From Terriglobia bacterium (lineage in GTDB: Bacteria > Acidobacteriota > Terriglobia > Terriglobales > Acidobacteriaceae), in NCBI GenBank assembly GCA_020072585.1, contig JAIQGL010000014.1:124001-188000 (forward strand): 64,000 nt of DNA, given 5' to 3'. Under the pieces are notes generated by a model that was not told the DNA's origin, did not search any database, and was given only the letters and a program-made list of their open reading frames with translations. Made by a program: the position numbers and the translations under genes. Shown piece after piece: positions 1 through 8,283 of this stretch (positions are counted from its first letter, which is position 1; the number at the start of each line of letters is the position of its first letter).

Positions 1-665
1 ATCAGCACATTCATGCAGAAGATGCAGTCGAACTTTCCCATGTAGACAACTTGGGCAAGGTTCATTGGAGCAAACGTAACCAGGTTGCGGATGCGCGGCC
101 GGACCAGATAATGGTCGCCCATGCGGGAAAAATATTGTTCGCGCTGCCGCGGTGAAACCGTTTCCAGGTCACGCGGCTCAAACACGCCATGCTCGGCATG
201 GTCCAGGGCCTGGCGGCTCACGTCCGTGGCCAGAATGTGGATGTTCCACGCATCGGCAAACTCAATAGTGTCCGCCACTGTCATGGCGATACTGTAAGCT
301 TCTTCACCGGTGGAACAGCCGGCGCTCCATACGCGCAGCGAACGCGGGCTTTCCCAGAATTTTTTCATGTGCAGGTCCGGCAGGACCTTTTTCTCCAGCG
401 CTTCAAAGATCGCGGGATAGCGAAAGAATGAAGTCTCCTGCGTCAGCAGGCGCTGCAACAAAGAGTCATATTCCACGTTGGAATTCTTGATCAGGCGCAA
501 CAGATCGGTGCCGTGCATCAGCTTTCTGGCTTCAATATGCTCGAGCACACGGGTGGAGAAAAAACGCTCGCGCGAATCATCAAAAAGGATTCCCGAGCGC
601 GTCTCTATCAGGCCGCGAATCTCGCTGAGTTCGTGTTCGCTGACTGTCACTACTCCCCCTGCCAT
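1..665 (-). CDS. cheR: Chemotaxis protein methyltransferase CheR (partial)
   Basis: The minus-strand frame starts at ATG 665, after a GGAG ribosome site, and runs off the left edge, so the C-terminus is missing. About 221 codons are visible. The N-terminal helical CheR domain (EHELSEIRGLIETRSGI) is followed by the SAM-binding motif WSAGCSTGEEAYSIAM and by ILATDVS. CheR transfers methyl groups from SAM to glutamates of chemoreceptors in the cytoplasm. It is the last visible gene of the unit response regulator-CheW-MCP-CheR and lies 38 bp after the receptor gene it probably serves. A second complete CheR lies at 14668-15573. Confidence 0.93.
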   Translation of the reverse strand, partial: MAGGVVTVSEHELSEIRGLIETRSGILFDDSRERFFSTRVLEHIEARKLMHGTDLLRLIKNSNVEYDSLLQRLLTQETSFFRYPAIFEALEKKVLPDLHMKKFWESPRSLRVWSAGCSTGEEAYSIAMTVADTIEFADAWNIHILATDVSRQALDHAEHGVFEPRDLETVSPRQREQYFSRMGDHYLVRPRIRNLVTFAPMNLAQVVYMGKFDCIFCMNVL

Positions 666-703
666 GTCTCTCCTCTAGTTGCTCGTTGCTCCTGAATACG
701 GCA

Positions 704-2170
704 CTAGCGCCTTGCCATGGCCGCAGCAGCGCTTACCAGCTCCGGCCGGGATTCGCCGGGAAGCGCATTGGTATTGGCATTGCCGCCCGCGGAAACACGG
801 AATTGTGAAAGTGCTTCGTTCAGCTGTTCTGACATGTGCACCAGCTGCTCCACCGTGCGCGAAGTCTGCCGCGCGCCCTGGGAAGTCTGGCGGGTAATAT
901 TGGAGATGATCTGCATCGCGTTGGCCACGCCTTCCGTGCCGCGCACCTGCTGTTTGGAAGCCAGAGAGATTTCCTGCACCAGCTCTGCCGACTGCCGCAC
1001 CACGCTGGAAATTGCGTCCAGGGCGCGGCCGGCCTGGTCAGCCAGCTTGGCGCCGATTTCCACTTCCTTGGTGCCTTCTTCCATCACGATCACGGCGTCA
1101 TTCGTCTCCGCCTGAATGGCCTTGATCAGAGCGGCGATATCTTTCGTTGCAGCGCGTGAGTGTTCGGCCAGCTTGCGGACTTCATCGGCAACCACGGCAA
1201 ATCCGCGTCCGGCTTCACCAGCTCGCGCGGCTTCAATAGCAGCGTTCAACGCCAGCAGGTTGGTCTGTTCGGTAATGTCATTGATGACGTTGACGATTTC
1301 AGAAATTTCCAGCGACCGGTCACCCAGGGCCTTAATGCGCTTGGCGGTTGCCTGCACTGAGGAACGAATGCGCTGCATGCCTTCCAGCGTGTCCCGCACG
1401 GAGCGGTTGCCCTGCTCGGCTGCGTCCAGCGCGCGTCGCGCGGCTTCCGCGCTGGCCTCAGCGTTGTTGGAAACCTGTTTCATCGAGACCGTAAGCTGTT
1501 CCACGGCGGACGACGTGTTGGTAATTTCCTGGTCCTGCTGGATGGCGCCGGTAGACATCTCTTCCGACGCGATCAGGATTTCGTTGGCGCTCGACTGCAC
1601 GTCAATGGCTGCCTTGCGCACGCGCTCCAGCACCTTGGCAAAGTTATCAAGCATGTAGTTGACGGAGTCCACCACATTGCCCAGCGCGTCATTACTCACG
1701 CGCCCGCGCAGCGTCAGGTCGCCGCGGGCAATCTGGCTCACAATCGTCAGGAACTCGGTCACGCTCTTCTGCAAGCTCTCCTGCGCTTCCTGGTTGAAGA
1801 TGGCGCGGGACGAGCTCTCGGCAGCGCGGTTCAGCTGTTCGGCAATAAAGCCGAAATCGTCCGCCGAATCCACCACTGCGCGCGTGCGGTAGTCACCCTG
1901 GGCAAAGCGTTCGGCAAATTCCGACAAACGCTTAATGGGATCAAGCACCCGGTTGGCGATGCGGAAAACCGTAAACGCTACTGCGCCCACGCACACGGCC
2001 AAAGCGATCACCAGGAATACTCCCGCTGATCCGCTGACACTTGGCGCGTCGGCAATTCCAACGCCGTGGGACATTGAGCCTGCGTGATAAGCCATCCATA
2101 GCACGGCCAGGAATGCAACGGCATTCACGCCAACCATGGTCCACAGGGTCGAGTTCAAACGACCTTTCAT
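704..2170 (-). CDS. Methyl-accepting chemotaxis protein, short periplasmic loop
   Basis: A 488-residue receptor. Two membrane segments (about residues 11-29 and 49-72) are separated by only some 20 residues, so there is no room for a periplasmic ligand domain. A HAMP domain follows (about 73-120), then a second HAMP-like segment (about 135-190). The coiled-coil signalling domain has the conserved hairpin tip [19 protein letters not shown] near residues 301-319. Family knowledge: the tip binds CheA and CheW. With so small an exterior it may sense inside the membrane or cytoplasm, or through a partner; that is inference. The start follows AGGAG with a 7-base spacer. It sits between cheW and cheR. 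Confidence 0.94.
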   Translation of the reverse strand: MKGRLNSTLWTMVGVNAVAFLAVLWMAYHAGSMSHGVGIADAPSVSGSAGVFLVIALAVCVGAVAFTVFRIANRVLDPIKRLSEFAERFAQGDYRTRAVVDSADDFGFIAEQLNRAAESSSRAIFNQEAQESLQKSVTEFLTIVSQIARGDLTLRGRVSNDALGNVVDSVNYMLDNFAKVLERVRKAAIDVQSSANEILIASEEMSTGAIQQDQEITNTSSAVEQLTVSMKQVSNNAEASAEAARRALDAAEQGNRSVRDTLEGMQRIRSSVQATAKRIKALGDRSLEISEIVNVINDITEQTNLLALNAAIEAARAGEAGRGFAVVADEVRKLAEHSRAATKDIAALIKAIQAETNDAVIVMEEGTKEVEIGAKLADQAGRALDAISSVVRQSAELVQEISLASKQQVRGTEGVANAMQIISNITRQTSQGARQTSRTVEQLVHMSEQLNEALSQFRVSAGGNANTNALPGESRPELVSAAAAMARR

Positions 2171-2181
2171 AACTATTGCTC

Positions 2182-2335
2182 CTGTCGCTCCGCTCCAAAC
2201 CGCCGCAGAGCTTCAAAAAACTGATCTACTTCTTCAGCACTTTCTGCTGGCCGCTCAGCGCCTGGTCGGCTTCGCGGCCTTGTTGAACCTCTGTCGCTCC
2301 GCTCCAAACCGCACAGAGCTTCAAAAAACTGATCT
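2182..2335. repeat. Imperfect 45-46 bp direct repeat flanking a coding-like insert
   Basis: Copy A is 2182-2227 and copy B is 2291-2335, differing mainly by CGCCGCAG versus CGCACAG. Copy B begins at the stop codon of cheW and copy A lies just upstream of the receptor start. The 63 bases between them read on the minus strand as a plausible C-terminal tail (QQGREADQALSGQQKVLKK, then stop). A related piece occurs near 21366-21386. Function unknown. Confidence 0.7.
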
Positions 2336-2847
2336 CAAATCACCGGAACGGGAAACGTCTCAGTCAATTTCTTCAAATTCAATGCCAGCGCCATCCGGTC
2401 TTCATGCCGTAACATGCCGCAGCAGTGTGGCATCTCCTGCGGCGCCTCTTCCACCAGCAGCGGCTCTGAAGTGCTGCAGGTACCGATTACTTCGTCCGCC
2501 GCAATCCCGATCCGCAGATCATCGTTGTCGCCTTCACCCTTGAGACTAGCCACCACCACGTGTTTCGGGTGCAAATCCGGGCGGCGCCCTTCCGTGAGGG
2601 CGATGTCCACAACCGGCACGATCGAACCGCGCAGGTTAAAAATACCCATCAAAAAAGCCGGCGCCAGCGGCACCCTGGTCAGGTGCGGCCACTCCACAAC
2701 TTCCTCCACATCGAGCACGGAGAAACAAAAACGCTCGCGACCTGCCCGAAACAGGCAGTACTGCCGCTCCGGTTCCGCCTTCGGCAGCAGTTCAAGCTGC
2801 TCGGCTTCCGGTGAGAGAGGTTCGAGTTGTTGCTGCTCTTCGGCCAT
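2335..2847 (-). CDS. cheW: CheW-like adaptor (PilI-type)
   Basis: A 170-residue protein with a single CheW domain (about residues 28-165) after a Glu/Gln-rich N-terminal tail. Typical signatures are FSVLDVEEVVEW, the FNLRGSIVPVVDI turn and GIAADEVIGT. CheW couples receptors to the kinase CheA at the inner face of the membrane. It lies between the PilH-like regulator and a receptor gene, and its stop codon overlaps the edge of a direct repeat. No CheA is visible in this minus-strand unit, so it probably shares the CheA at 15570-17696. Confidence 0.92.
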   Translation of the reverse strand: MAEEQQQLEPLSPEAEQLELLPKAEPERQYCLFRAGRERFCFSVLDVEEVVEWPHLTRVPLAPAFLMGIFNLRGSIVPVVDIALTEGRRPDLHPKHVVVASLKGEGDNDDLRIGIAADEVIGTCSTSEPLLVEEAPQEMPHCCGMLRHEDRMALALNLKKLTETFPVPVI

Positions 2848-2991
2848 TTGCTTTTTTTCTGAAATCCCGAACCCGCGCTGTTTGCGGGTGAGGGATCTCT
2901 ATTGCCTTACAATCTGCTTACGTTCACCAATTCACTGTTTCGATCCTGTGTTCCCTCTCGGCTATAGGGTTCCCTCGCTTCGCTCGGGATT

Positions 2992-3366
2992 TCACAAAAC
3001 GCTTTTCCCAACCAGGCTGCGTACCATTCCCAAAAGCTCCTCGTTGGTAAATGGCTTTACCACGTACCCGTCAGCACCCTGCTGTTTGGCCCAGAACTTG
3101 TCACTCTCAGTACTCTTGGAACTCACCATCACCACCGGAATGCGGGCGTAGTCAGCGTTGCCCTTGAGTTCGCGGCAGGCCTGGAAGCCATTGCGCTGGG
3201 GCATCACCACATCCAGCAAGATCAGGTTCGGCCGCTCCATGTCGATCATCTGCTCCAGGCGGGTAGGATCGTGCACCGGGACTGACATATAACCGGCCCG
3301 ATCCAGCACAGACTGCATCAGCTTGACCTCGGCAGGTGAATCATCGACAATCAGAATCTTCGTCAA
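2992..3366 (-). CDS. Single-domain response regulator, PilH/CheY-like
   Basis: A 124-residue receiver domain without an output domain. The acidic pair is D8-D9 (ILIVDDS), the phospho-acceptor D52 (LLDVVMP), and the conserved lysine lies in VVKPF. The stretch ESDKFWAKQQGADGY resembles PilH of type IV pilus chemosensory systems more than flagellar CheY. The start is TTG at 3366 with AGAGG nine bases upstream. It is the first gene of the unit that continues into cheW, the receptor and cheR, and a sigma-54 type promoter lies 38 bp upstream. Confidence 0.9.
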   Translation of the reverse strand: MTKILIVDDSPAEVKLMQSVLDRAGYMSVPVHDPTRLEQMIDMERPNLILLDVVMPQRNGFQACRELKGNADYARIPVVMVSSKSTESDKFWAKQQGADGYVVKPFTNEELLGMVRSLVGKSVL

Positions 3367-3403
3367 ACAGACAGACCTCTAGTACTTGTATCCATATAAG
3401 TAG

Positions 3404-3420
3404 TGCAATTCCGCAGCCAA
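3404..3420 (-). promoter_or_regulatory. Sigma-54 type -24/-12 promoter
   Basis: On the minus strand TTGGCTGC-GGAA-TTGCA matches TTGGCACG-N4-TTGCW, with the required GG-N10-GC spacing. The predicted start of transcription is about 3393, giving a leader of roughly 27 bases before the TTG start of the response regulator. A palindrome for an enhancer-binding protein lies at 3537-3553. Confidence 0.72.
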
Positions 3421-3500
3421 GCTTCAGGTTCAGCCACAGAATCTCAACTAACTAATAAGTATTTTAGAATGAGTTGATTAAGTAGATTTAGGACAGGGCT

Positions 3501-4199
3501 TCACTGGATACTGGAGAGCGTGTGAGACGGCTTATCTGTCTCATCCTGAGACGAATTCTCAGCCGAGCGGGCTTCCGCCGCCACCGATGAGAAGCGCTGC
3601 ATGATCTCATGCATATGCAAAGCCATCTCGTGGATGGTTTGCAGCTGATCACGTGCAGGCTCGGGAAATGCGTCGGCATCCAGCAAGAGCAGTTCGGCAT
3701 TGCCCAGGACAGAGGTCAGCGAATTGTTAAGGTCGTGGCGGCTCTCCAGCATGTAGCGCCCCAGTGTGGCCCCGCGTGAACTCGCCAGCGCCGCCTGTTC
3801 CGCACGGCGAACCCGCTCGGAAAGGTCCATGCGCTTCAGGCATTCCGTGGCCAGTGGCAAGAGCGAATCGAGCCATACCTCATGCGATTGCATGACGTGC
3901 AGGCGTGGATACCCGGACCTTGCCGTCTTTACGTCTTCAGAGCTTTCAAGAAGGCAGATCACCGGATAATCGCCGCCATCCACCATCTTCAGAACTGATG
4001 CCAGGCGTTTGCCGCGCACAGCGCCGACAATGGCCAGGTCAAATTCACCTTCCCCGATTTTGCTCAGCAGATCGGTGCTCATCACCGTGATTCCAGGAAG
4101 ACCAGGCTCCGCCTGCCAGCGGGCCATCAGGTCGTGGGCAAAAGCGGGATCGTCAGCAATGAGAACAACCTGAGAATCGCGCACCTGAACTCCCGTCAT
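3501..4199 (-). CDS. Degenerate receiver fused to a stand-alone DHp (histidine phosphotransfer-like) domain
   Basis: A 232-residue protein. The first 120 residues resemble a receiver fold (VVLIADD... near 11-17), but the phospho-acceptor position reads FDLAIVGA, so no Asp is present. A helical pair follows with the H-box-like SRHDLNNSLTSVLGNAE, His155, typical of histidine-kinase dimerisation domains. No ATPase domain follows. It may act as a phosphotransfer or kinase-docking module; that is inference. Its start overlaps the stop of the upstream 524-residue gene by 4 bp (ATGA). The activator palindrome at 3537-3553 lies inside its 3' end. Confidence 0.72.
   Translation of the reverse strand: MTGVQVRDSQVVLIADDPAFAHDLMARWQAEPGLPGITVMSTDLLSKIGEGEFDLAIVGAVRGKRLASVLKMVDGGDYPVICLLESSEDVKTARSGYPRLHVMQSHEVWLDSLLPLATECLKRMDLSERVRRAEQAALASSRGATLGRYMLESRHDLNNSLTSVLGNAELLLLDADAFPEPARDQLQTIHEMALHMHEIMQRFSSVAAEARSAENSSQDETDKPSHTLSSIQ
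3537..3553. promoter_or_regulatory. Palindromic activator-binding site (TGTCTCA-N3-TGAGACG)
   Basis: A near-perfect 17-bp dyad inside the end of the DHp gene, about 117 bp upstream of the sigma-54 element at 3404-3420, which is the usual place for an enhancer site. A further half-site TGAGAC is at 3523-3528. Similar dyads occur at 6455-6471 and 11715-11731. Confidence 0.65.
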
Positions 4200-5770
4200 C
4201 CAGCCGCCTTCTCGCCTTCGGCGATCAGCGACAAGAGGCGCTTGGTGGTTGCGGCCAGATTTACCGCCGCGTCAATGTTTTTAGCTTCTTTCGCGGCTTC
4301 AACATGGGACTTCATCTCTTCCACCTGGGCGCGAGCAATATCCATGGCCGCCGCAAGGTCGGTGGATTCGTTCTTTTTGTGGCGCTCCATGCAGACATGC
4401 AGGATCGTGCGCGCCGCCACCGTACGCTGTAACGCTTTGGACATTTCGTCGTCCTGCACAAACGCCTGCGCTTCCCAGGTAGCGATCAACAATTTGCATC
4501 CACCCAGAACAATTGCTGAGACGGCGGGAGAGTTCTTGGCCGGCACGCCTTGCAACTGTTCGGCAATATCTGCCACGCAGCGCGCCAGATAGCTTTCTTC
4601 TTCCGCCTGCGCTTCAGCCACCGATTCAGAACCGGCACTATGGGCAGGCCGCGAGATCAGGTCCGTGGGATCAGGTTCCGCTATCTTGATCGATTCCACC
4701 GGCGCAGCAGCAACAGGAATGGATTGAGGTTCTGGCTTCGGCGCGCTGACCGCAGCTGCCTCAAGAATGTCTTCCTCTTCCGGTTGAGCTGCTGTCTCTT
4801 GCTTCTTTGCCGGGACTGCGGGAACCGCTGTGGCTTGAACTGGTTCTGGCAACGATACGGGCGCAGCGACCTGAGCGGGAACGCTTTCCCTGGCGCTCTC
4901 CAGTGTGCGTTGCAAAGCATGGCGCAGAAGGATCAGTTGCAGGAATGATGAGCCGCCGGAATAGGGCGCACGGAATGGCGTTTTCCACTGGTGGACCACA
5001 TGCCGTACCTGCTCCAGCGATTCGCTTTCGGTCAAACCTGCGTCGCGGCAATCGACCGTGGCAAAGCCCAGCCGTTCCAGTTCGTTCACTGCCTCACGGA
5101 TGGCATGCAGATCAAGATGCATGGCATGAAAGAACGCACGCCGAGCCAGAAAATTAAAACGCGTAAATGCCACAAGAAAGCCAGGCTGGAAATAGTCGTC
5201 TCCCACGGCCAGCTTCAACTCGCGCACTTCCTGCAGCGCGCCGGTATTTTGCAGCTCTTCCAGGCTATTGGATTCATTCAGCTTGCGCAGCTTGTCGTCG
5301 AGACTTGGGGCCCAATCGGGAAAGCCATCAACCACTTTCCCCATTGCGGGCTGCAGCACGCGGGCCACTTCGCTCAACGCGGTCTCCGCCATGCCATGGG
5401 GTGCGCTATGGGCAAAGTATTGCACCAGAAGAAAATCAATCTTGTCCTTGTCCGCCTCGCTCTTCTGCGGCTTTTCCAGATGGCGGACGATAAGGTAGCG
5501 CAGGTTCTCTTCATTCTGCAGGCTGGTGCTTTGCAGCAACTGGCGCAACTGCCACACCTGCACATGCGCATCAATCTGCTCAAACCATTGGAGCACGCGT
5601 TCTCTGGCTTCCGTCTCCGGCGGGTCTACCGTGTCTTCCAGTTCAGCGCACGGTGTCATGCCGAGCTCGAAGGTACGATCCAGCTCCGCATAGACGGTAT
5701 ACAGCCGCCGCGCGACGCGCCAGAATTCCGCAGTTTCACCTAGGTTGAGCGTAGCCATTGTTGTCGTCAT
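4196..5770 (-). CDS. Uncharacterised protein of the chemotaxis locus
   Basis: I do not recognise a family for this 524-residue protein. Residues 1-300 look like a compact, mostly helical domain rich in Leu, Glu and Arg. Residues about 300-400 are a low-complexity Pro/Ala/Glu/Val linker. Residues about 405-524 are helical and Ala/Glu-rich (AAMDIARAQVEEMKSHVEAA) and may form a coiled coil. There is no signal peptide or membrane segment, so it is probably cytoplasmic. It follows the PilZ-like gene and overlaps the DHp gene by 4 bp, so a structural or adaptor role in this signalling pathway is likely but unproven. Confidence 0.8.
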   Translation of the reverse strand: MTTTMATLNLGETAEFWRVARRLYTVYAELDRTFELGMTPCAELEDTVDPPETEARERVLQWFEQIDAHVQVWQLRQLLQSTSLQNEENLRYLIVRHLEKPQKSEADKDKIDFLLVQYFAHSAPHGMAETALSEVARVLQPAMGKVVDGFPDWAPSLDDKLRKLNESNSLEELQNTGALQEVRELKLAVGDDYFQPGFLVAFTRFNFLARRAFFHAMHLDLHAIREAVNELERLGFATVDCRDAGLTESESLEQVRHVVHQWKTPFRAPYSGGSSFLQLILLRHALQRTLESARESVPAQVAAPVSLPEPVQATAVPAVPAKKQETAAQPEEEDILEAAAVSAPKPEPQSIPVAAAPVESIKIAEPDPTDLISRPAHSAGSESVAEAQAEEESYLARCVADIAEQLQGVPAKNSPAVSAIVLGGCKLLIATWEAQAFVQDDEMSKALQRTVAARTILHVCMERHKKNESTDLAAAMDIARAQVEEMKSHVEAAKEAKNIDAAVNLAATTKRLLSLIAEGEKAAG

Positions 5771-5870
5771 TATTTGTGTATCGCTTACGCGACGAAACCG
5801 CTAGAGATCCCGGAATCAACCAACAGTTTTCAGCTCCTGCATCTGGCCGCTCGCATATCCGGGCTTCCCG

Positions 5871-5899
5871 CCCCACCACGCGAAAACCGCGTGTTGGGG
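5871..5899. repeat. Intergenic hairpin
   Basis: CCCCACCACGCG at 5871-5882 pairs with CGCGTGTTGGGG at 5888-5899 with one mismatch. It sits between the PilZ-like gene and the 524-residue gene. No T-run follows on either strand, so it does not look like an intrinsic terminator. It could be a dispersed palindrome or a processing or stability element. Confidence 0.55.
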
Positions 5900-5965
5900 G
5901 GCCCGAGCTTCGCGGCCTTGCTTCAAAAATCTAAAGTCGCTTGCACAATCAATCGCCCGTGCCCC

Positions 5966-6319
5966 TCATGCTTTGATGACCCAGTTGGCAACGTCTTCCA
6001 GAAACCTGGCGGCAACGGCCATCTTGCCATGGTGAAAACGCATGGCCACGATCCTGGCCGCAATATCAAGCGACCCATCCGAGTTCCGCACCCGCACGGT
6101 ATCGTCAAAATCCAGAGGCAGGCGGGAAACAAACAAAACTTCCCTGGACGTGCCAAATTCGATCGCCGTCTGCTCCGCGGGAGCGCCGTTAACGGCATCT
6201 CCCTTAATGACACGCACAGGGATCTTCACTGGCACTGCTCCCGAAAAAAACTTTGCTAGTTCGCTGACGCAATCTGTTCTCTCCACCAGCTTTGGCCCTT
6301 TAGAGACTGCTCTCCCCAT
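5966..6319 (-). CDS. PilZ-like domain protein
   Basis: A 117-residue protein whose second half (VRVRNSDGSLDIAARIVAMRF ... MAVAARFLED) resembles the beta-barrel of PilZ domains. The canonical RxxxR and D/NxSxxG cyclic-di-GMP ligands are not clearly present, so binding of the nucleotide is uncertain. The start ATG at 6319 has AGGAG 12 bases upstream. A sigma-54 element at 6367-6383 would start the transcript about 37 bases before the start codon. It is the first gene of the unit that continues to the 524-residue protein and the DHp protein. Confidence 0.65.
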   Translation of the reverse strand: MGRAVSKGPKLVERTDCVSELAKFFSGAVPVKIPVRVIKGDAVNGAPAEQTAIEFGTSREVLFVSRLPLDFDDTVRVRNSDGSLDIAARIVAMRFHHGKMAVAARFLEDVANWVIKA

Positions 6320-6366
6320 GACTTGGGATTACTCCTATATCGAGAAAACTTAGCTGAAACACTTAG

Positions 6367-6383
6367 AGCAAGACCCCGGCCAA
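6367..6383 (-). promoter_or_regulatory. Sigma-54 type -24/-12 promoter
   Basis: On the minus strand TTGGCCGG-GGTC-TTGCT fits the sigma-54 consensus with exact GG-N10-GC spacing. The predicted transcription start is near 6356, upstream of the PilZ-like gene. TGTCTCA repeats lie 72-126 bp further upstream. Confidence 0.72.
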
Positions 6384-6454
6384 ACTGCGGAACCACTAAG
6401 CTATTGATTCGGAAGATGCAAATTACTTCACTGTGAACCCGTTCCTGCTGAAGC

Positions 6455-6493
6455 TGTCTCAGGATGAAACAATGTCTCAGTCGATTTGTCTCA
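6455..6493. promoter_or_regulatory. Cluster of TGTCTCA activator half-sites
   Basis: The dyad TGTCTCA-N3-TGAAACA is at 6455-6471. Further direct TGTCTCA copies follow at 6473-6479 and 6487-6493. The last copy contains the stop codon of the NtrC-type activator gene. The cluster is placed as an enhancer for the sigma-54 promoter at 6367-6383. Confidence 0.65.
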
Positions 6494-7888
6494 TGAGGCC
6501 GCTGACGCGCTTTTGTCCAGGCCAATGTTGTATCGCTTGAGCTTCCGATAGAGCGTGGCGCGGCTGATTCCCAGCATCTTTCTGGCGCGCGCTTTATCGC
6601 CCTGCACCTGCTCAAAGACGCGTTGAATCGTGTCCCGCTCAAGCTCTTCCAGATCGGTGTTTGAGCCTGCCGGTCTTTCCTGCGGAAATTCAACAGCCAC
6701 TGGGCCCTCTTGCTGTTGCCGCAGCGCGGGCGGCAGATCGGGAATGTCGATCGTCTCATGGCTGCCAAGGGCCACCGCTCTCTCAATACAGTTTTCCAGC
6801 TCACGCACATTGCCCGGCCAGTCATATTGCAGCATGCACTTCATGGCGGCGGGAGAAATCGTGATCGTCTTGTCCGGGGCAAACCGGTCCAGAAAATAAT
6901 GCACCAGCGGAGGAACGTCAGACCTTCTCTCCCGCAATGGCGGCAGATGCAATGTGACCACGTTCAAGCGGAAATACAGGTCCTTGCGGAACTTGCCTTC
7001 TTTTTGCGCCGCTTCCAAATCTCTATTGGTAGCGGCAATCACCCGCACATCCACTTTTATTTTCTGGTTGCTTCCCACCGGCCGCACTTCTTTTTCCTGC
7101 AACACGCGGAGCAGCTTGGCCTGCAACTCCTGCGAGAGCTCGCCAATCTCATCAAGAAAGATTGTTCCGCCGTGCGCGGTTTGAAACAGTCCGTCCTTGG
7201 AGCGGATAGCGCCGGTGAACGCGCCCTTTTCATAGCCGAACAACTCGCTTTCAATCAGCGTGGGAACAAGAGAGCCGCAATCCACCGCGACGAAAGGCCG
7301 CTTGGACAGCAGGCCGCGGTAATGGATGGCCCGCGCCACAAGCTCTTTGCCTGTCCCACTCTCACCGGTGACCAGCACCGGCGTGCGCGTATCTTTCAAG
7401 CGGGCGACCATGCGCAGCACATCCTGGATCTTGTGCGAGGAGCCCACAATGCCGCTCAGATCCATCTCCGTGCTCACGCGTTCGCGCAAGAACTGGTTCT
7501 CCGCCACCAGGTTCACCTTTTCCGCCATGCGCTGGAGCAGCAGCTTGAGCTCTTCTATGCGGAAAGGCTTGGTGATGTAGTCATACGCTCCCAGCTTCAT
7601 GGCCTGCACCGCGGTCTCAATGGACCCGTGGCCCGTCATGATGGCGATCTCCGTTCTGGGCAGCAACTGCTTCACGCGCGGCAGAAATTCCAGGCCGGAC
7701 ATATTGGGCATCATCAGATCGGCCAGGATGATGTCGGGCGAATCGTTCTCCATTTGCGCCAGTGCGGCTTCCGCGCTTTCAGCCTCCACACAGACAAAAC
7801 CAACGGATGCACCGACGGTCATGCAGAGCTTGCGTATGCTCTGGTGGTCGTCCACGATCATGAACCGGACTCTTGCGTCGTCTGTCAT
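6491..7888 (-). CDS. NtrC-family sigma-54-dependent response regulator
   Basis: A complete 465-residue activator. The receiver domain has its acidic pair at D13-D14 and phospho-acceptor D57 (IILADLMMP). The AAA+ domain has Walker A GESGTGKE (about 175-182), the sigma-54 contact loop GAFTGA (about 222-227) and Walker B FLDE. A Fis-type helix-turn-helix ends the protein (ARKMLGISRATLYRKLKRY). Phosphorylated members hydrolyse ATP to open sigma-54 promoters. It overlaps the receiver gene before it by 4 bp and forms an operon with that gene and the sensor kinase. Its likely targets are the dyads near 3537, 6455 and 11715; this is inference. Confidence 0.95.
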   Translation of the reverse strand: MTDDARVRFMIVDDHQSIRKLCMTVGASVGFVCVEAESAEAALAQMENDSPDIILADLMMPNMSGLEFLPRVKQLLPRTEIAIMTGHGSIETAVQAMKLGAYDYITKPFRIEELKLLLQRMAEKVNLVAENQFLRERVSTEMDLSGIVGSSHKIQDVLRMVARLKDTRTPVLVTGESGTGKELVARAIHYRGLLSKRPFVAVDCGSLVPTLIESELFGYEKGAFTGAIRSKDGLFQTAHGGTIFLDEIGELSQELQAKLLRVLQEKEVRPVGSNQKIKVDVRVIAATNRDLEAAQKEGKFRKDLYFRLNVVTLHLPPLRERRSDVPPLVHYFLDRFAPDKTITISPAAMKCMLQYDWPGNVRELENCIERAVALGSHETIDIPDLPPALRQQQEGPVAVEFPQERPAGSNTDLEELERDTIQRVFEQVQGDKARARKMLGISRATLYRKLKRYNIGLDKSASAAS

Positions 7889-8283
7889 TGTGCTTTACCA
7901 AAGATCCTTTCCACAGTGTTGATCAGTTCCTGCACGCGGAAGGGTTTTTCGATATACGGCACGCCGGTGCTTTGCAGCGCTTTCATGGTGTGCTCATTCA
8001 CGGTGTCACCGGTGATAAAAAGCATGCGCTCTTTCAACTCAGGGCGGTGCGCGACGATCCATGCGTGTACGTCAGCGCCGCTGGCGCCGCCAGGCGTGCG
8101 CATATCAGAGATAACGCCGCCAAAACGGCCTGTCTCCAGCACGCGTATCCCCTCAGCCGCGGAGTTCGCGGTCCGGCAGGCATAGCCGCTCCGTTCCAAT
8201 GCCGTGCGGATGAACTCCATCACCGAGCGCTCATCTTCGATCAACAGAAGCGGCAGGCTCGCAACCGCCAGGCCGACGTTCAT
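7885..8283 (-). CDS. Single-domain response regulator
   Basis: A 132-residue receiver domain with an LLIEDE acidic pocket, phospho-acceptor D60 (GVISDMRTP) and a conserved lysine in IEKPF. No output domain is present. ATGA overlaps at both ends link it tightly to the sensor kinase before it and the NtrC-type activator after it. It may act as a phosphate relay or sink between the two; that is inference. Confidence 0.9.
   Translation of the reverse strand: MNVGLAVASLPLLLIEDERSVMEFIRTALERSGYACRTANSAAEGIRVLETGRFGGVISDMRTPGGASGADVHAWIVAHRPELKERMLFITGDTVNEHTMKALQSTGVPYIEKPFRVQELINTVERIFGKAQ

Noticed and set aside
4991-5743. A 250-codon open frame on the plus strand.
   Set aside because: Antisense to the 524-residue gene, which has operon context and overlaps on the minus strand.
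6710-8185. A 491-codon open frame on the plus strand.
   Set aside because: It lies entirely opposite the NtrC-type activator and receiver genes, whose domains are unmistakable, and its product has no recognisable features.
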